This document shows, piece after piece, positions 60,996-64,000 of a DNA stretch of 64,000 nucleotides (position 1 is its first letter; every line of letters starts with the position of its first letter). Origin of the DNA: Cryptomeria japonica (Eukaryota > Streptophyta > Pinopsida > Cupressales > Cupressaceae); NCBI RefSeq assembly GCF_030272615.1, contig NC_081415.1, positions 631,393,041 to 631,457,040 of the forward strand, given 5' to 3'. The notes below the pieces were generated by a model. It saw only the letters and a program-made list of their open reading frames with translations. It was not told the DNA's origin and did not search any database. The position numbers and the translations under genes are program-made.

Positions 60996-61765
60996 AATAT
61001 TTTCATATACAAAGGTCAACTTCATTGTCAATGAAATGTTCATAGATTTTATAAAATAAATTTATTTTAAATTTGGGAAAGCAAATTTGATGCATGACAT
61101 TTTGCTATCACGTCACTCTGTGTTTTGCACATTTATATATTGCCTTTCTAGGTTGTGGACATTGTTCTAAACAAAAAAAGAGATATATCTTTTTGCATAT
61201 TAGTATAGTGTGGGAATAGCTAATTGTGAACTGATTTTGTAAAATATGCATACAAACATGCAAGCAAGGTTTGTCTCAAAAATATCTTTAGTTGTCATCT
61301 AGATACTATGAACCATCTATTTTCATTGGTATATATTTGTATTTGTAGCTATTTCACACTTCAAAAGTTTTCCAAAAGATCCTAAAACATTCAAAGATCT
61401 AAAAATAATAATGAAGTGTAGAAAGATCTACTTGATTGCAATGCATTAAGAGTGTATTTTAACAAGCTCAACAAATAAACTTACAAAATGAATGCAAGAA
61501 AATTTCTACAATCTATGAGACTGTATCTTTGTTGCTTCTGGATTTGATTATGTAATGCTGAAAACACTCACACAATCAAATCCAAAAGAAGAACATATAC
61601 TTACAAAATGGTTTTATTTTTTGACTCTCTTGTATTTTTCTATTGCATGTTTTTTTATTGTTTTCAACTAATGCAGATTTATTTAGTTTTGCTACCAAAG
61701 GAGCTATGATTTTCTAAATGAATGCTAAAAAATGCTCCCTTTCTGTTGGTGTTGGAAATAAGCCA
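60996..61765. other. AT-rich intergenic DNA, nothing recognised
   Basis: No gene or repeat boundary is supported. Confidence 0.45.
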
Positions 61766-61865
61766 CATCCGGACAGCTTAATGGTAGAGCACTCCAGCAG
61801 CATATGGAAGGTCTTAGGTTCGAGTCCTAGCTGGGCCATGTCTCAACATGGTATCAGAACCAGGG
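61766..61865 (+). other. tRNA-like sequence followed by a primer-site-like motif
   Basis: Bases 61775-61790 (AGCTTAATGGTAGAGC) match an A-box and D-arm. Bases 61817-61827 (GGTTCGAGTCC) match a B-box, with a five-pair T-stem (TTAGG/CCTAG), ending CTGGGCCA. The 5' side does not pair with CTGGGCC, so there is no acceptor stem and it is not a working tRNA gene. Just after comes ATGGTATCAGAACC, like the primer-binding site TGGTATCAGAGC of plant LTR elements. It may be a SINE head or a piece of a small TRIM-like element carrying a tRNA-like LTR end. Confidence 0.5.
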
Positions 61866-61869
61866 CCAG

Positions 61870-62700
61870 GTCTCAACACATTAGTTGATTTTGTTGTTGA
61901 AATTATTTTTGTAGAGATATTTAGATGTTTTAAGAATCTTTTGGATAAGCTTATAAAGAATTAAGAGATTCTATAACTAATTGAATTAACATTTTTATAA
62001 ATCAATACTAATTTAATCCAATGAACAAATCAGACCACCATGATTGATAATTATGAAACTAAATTCTACAAATTTTATTAAATATGATGCCTCTTATTAA
62101 AAAGATATGAACATCTTTCAAAGGATAAAGAAGATTCTTATATATAAAATGCAGATCATAAACAATAGATATAGCTGCTTTGCCAAATAAACCCATAATC
62201 TGGCTAGGCCAATCAATCTTCCTACAGGTTAAAGATTACAAGAAGAAAGCCTTTAACAATTAAACAGTGATGTGGGTTCATACACATATCAAGCAAATTG
62301 ATTTTAAAACTCATATATGTTTTTGCTCTTTTCAGTCTCTCTGTTCACTTCAATATTCATGTACTTTTTGTTTCTGCATAGCCTTTGTACGACATATGAT
62401 TGAGTTCAATTGTTTCTATCACATGGGGATCAAAGTTTTGTGTGCAAATGGTATCTGAGATAATACCCACAAGAAATATATTGTCCTTATGAAAATTAAC
62501 ATTCTAGAAAACACTCTGATCTGCCATCCAATGTTCAGATTTGAGATATTCCAGAGTCATGTCTCAGTAAAGACAGTTTTCCTATATAATTAGCCCAAGT
62601 CTGGATGACTCATTAAGATTTAACACGCTGATAAAATATTTAATTGCAAAAAGTGTGCCGTCTCTGGGACTGCGCAGAAACCCTCCCAATGCTCTGCAAT
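61870..62700. other. AT-rich intergenic DNA, nothing recognised
   Basis: No coding frame of quality or RNA gene seen; it leads into the downstream flank of GNAT copy B. Confidence 0.45.
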
Positions 62701-62753
62701 GCAACAGTCCCACTTAAAACCTTAAAAGAGCTGACACACCCACAAAACATCAA

Positions 62754-63275
62754 CTACATAGACGGGGGCAAATCCTCAGAGAGAAACCTGTAACTATAAA
62801 AGTCCCTGGTTTTCCCCTTGGCTATACAATATTTGCGGAACAGGGCTTCCTTGACAAATCCGGCCTTCTCCAAGACTTTCTGAGACCCCACGTTTTCGGG
62901 CTCCACCAGAGCTTCGATCCGCTCCAAATCTGGGAGGTCAGTGAAGGCGGTGGAGAGACACAAGTTTACGGCTTGGGAAGCGACCCCTTTTCCCCACCAC
63001 TTGCGAGCCACCATGTATCCAACCTCCGCTCTGCAGGAGGAATTGCCGAGGGCTCTGTAGAGGGAAATTGCGCCCACAGCTCTGCCCTCCACGCAAATAG
63101 CCTTCCACCAGGGATGCCCAATGGCTACATTTTTTATGTAGTCTTCCGCCTCTTCCCTCGATTTAAAAGTGTCCCGCACGGAGTAACGGTACACCTCCTC
63201 GTCCGTTGCCCACTCCATGAAATCGTCGACATCGGACTCCTCGAAATTGCGCAGTGTCACAGGCGGCCTCTCCAT
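62754..63275 (-). CDS. GNAT family N-acetyltransferase (RimJ/RimL-like), copy B
   Basis: Intact and intronless, 173 residues, the same length as copy A. It starts MERPPVTLRNFEESDVDDF. The acetyl-CoA loop is RKWWGKGVASQ (residues 91-101) and the late block is ENVGSQKVLEKAGF (127-140), with FYSYRFL near the end. About 41 of 173 residues differ from copy A. Changes cluster around residues 45-56, 71-79 and 144-154, which may line the substrate side; the acetyl-CoA loop is kept. This pattern suggests that both copies are under selection and may differ in substrate. The ATG at 63273-63275 is preferred; a longer reading to 63299 would start at TTG. No targeting signal is seen. The promoter block is at 63318-63351. 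The enzyme's substrate cannot be told from sequence. Confidence 0.9.
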   Translation of the reverse strand: MERPPVTLRNFEESDVDDFMEWATDEEVYRYSVRDTFKSREEAEDYIKNVAIGHPWWKAICVEGRAVGAISLYRALGNSSCRAEVGYMVARKWWGKGVASQAVNLCLSTAFTDLPDLERIEALVEPENVGSQKVLEKAGFVKEALFRKYCIAKGKTRDFYSYRFLSEDLPPSM

Positions 63276-63317
63276 TGCAGTAGTGATAATTGTCGTCAAC
63301 AGAGGAGGAGAATGTGG

Positions 63318-63351
63318 AATATAAAGGGGGCGAATTGCACGGTGCGGTCAA
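63318..63351 (-). promoter_or_regulatory. Promoter block of GNAT copy B (TATA box, W-box)
   Basis: On the gene strand TTGACC (63346-63351) precedes a good TATA element, CCTTTATATT (63318-63327), about 45-50 bases upstream of the ATG. This predicts a short leader of about 20 bases. The block is conserved with copy A despite drift between the two, which supports a functional role. Confidence 0.65.
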
Positions 63352-63499
63352 AGTCTAAGAAGTCGGCTTTCTTTCGCTCCAAGAAAAGCCGTCGACAAAG
63401 TCCAAACTCTTCTCAACATTTAAAAATAAATAAAAAAATTATGGTTCAGGGTGTTGAGCAATTTCTATATGGGTGTATAGATGGTTTATAACAATATGA

Positions 63500-64000
63500 G
63501 ATTATCTCTTACTTCTTGCAGAAGGTATCTAATTGTACAATAAGCGAGGCATATATATCTATTTATAAGAATTTGGTGCAGATTGAAAGAACTCGTGTGA
63601 TAAAAAGTATTTGGAGAGTTTGGGAAGCCATGAAATCTTGTCTTTTATGGAATGGTTTTTGATTTTGTGATGGACTTTCCATCAACCAAACAAAATATTT
63701 GGTGGTCTCCCATTTTGTAAGATCAAGGTTACTCCTTGACAATGCTATCTTGGGTTTGTGTCTTGAGATTTATCAAGAAATGAATTCAAACCCCGCGTGT
63801 CTTGAGATTTCATAAGAAATGAATTCAATCCCTACGAGACCTCTTCTCCAAAGCTTCAATAGTGAGTCTCTTGACATGGAATAAAGCTAAAGCCAACTTT
63901 CACCACTCTTAATCAAGATTGTGAAACTTTTGATATAGTCATGGGTGTAATTTTGGCTAGTATGGTTCACAGAATTGGTGTCAATTCTTCTAGGTCTTCG
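63500..64000 (+). mobile_element. L1 LINE ORF2 fragment, runs off the window
   Basis: The plus strand reads VWEAMKSCLLWNGF and then DGLSINQTKYLVVSHF, resembling the late ORF2 region of the LINE at 51575-57320 (WEAINPWIRWVDDGF, then DLSINQHNL near 55740-55815). It is a decayed fragment with several stops. A direct duplication of about 35 bases (GTCTTGAGATTT...AAGAAATGAATTCAA) lies at 63757-63790 and 63796-63830. The 3' end is outside the window. Confidence 0.55.

Noticed and set aside
58973-63275. Bacterial origin or contamination for the RimL-like GNAT genes
   Set aside because: Family duplicates with shared plant-style promoters are embedded among plant elements; similarity to bacterial RimL is general to the GNAT fold.

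Overview
The window reads as nuclear DNA of a land plant with a large, slowly turning-over, repeat-filled genome; a gymnosperm (conifer-type) genome is my best guess. This is an inference from low gene density, old nested LTR elements, plant L1 LINEs, a Tat-lineage Gypsy element with two RNase H domains, a tRNA-derived SINE, a PPR remnant and plant-style promoters. There is no bacterial operon structure, CRISPR array or intact tRNA. Only two genes look functional: two intronless GNAT acetyltransferases of 173 residues each, at 58973-59494 and 62754-63275, both on the minus strand.

These two genes belong to a stretched tandem family. Decayed relatives in the same orientation lie at 541-686 and in two pieces at 4425-4530 and 5838-6053. 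Mobile DNA has pushed the live pair about 53 kb away from the dead copies. The two live genes share a promoter block with a TATA-like stretch and a W-box (TTGACC).

Layout. 1-10.2 kb: AT-rich DNA with GNAT remnants, a head-to-head pair of Copia fragments, a SINE with a 14-bp target duplication, a 1.76-kb half-LINE carrying only ORF1 and bounded by a target duplication, and a dispersed repeat. 10.2-34.9 kb: a large DNA-transposon locus. A pogo/Tigger-like transposase (psq HTH, CENPB-type HTH, DDE domain, coiled-coil tail) is cut into three minus-strand pieces by a chromodomain Gypsy element (25522-33246, target duplication AGAAT) and a Copia element (18012-25061, target duplication TAATA). Complex inverted arms flank it, with tandem arrays, a near-perfect 426-bp palindrome and many microsatellites. 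34.9-57.6 kb: a Tat-lineage Gypsy element on the minus strand. It was itself invaded by a 1.1-kb non-autonomous TIR element, a solo Copia LTR with target duplication AACTT, and a 5.75-kb L1 LINE with a 16-bp target duplication. 57.6-64 kb: the two GNAT genes, a perfect 4 x 100-bp tandem repeat beside a PPR fossil, a tRNA-like sequence and an L1 fragment running off the end.

The most striking items are the three-level transposon nest with exact target duplications, the pogo-like transposase with long composite inverted arms, the ORF1-only LINE, the giant palindrome, and the small TIR element packed with a 12-bp palindromic motif. All calls come from reading the sequence by eye. Percent identities are hand estimates, and family names below superfamily level are inference.
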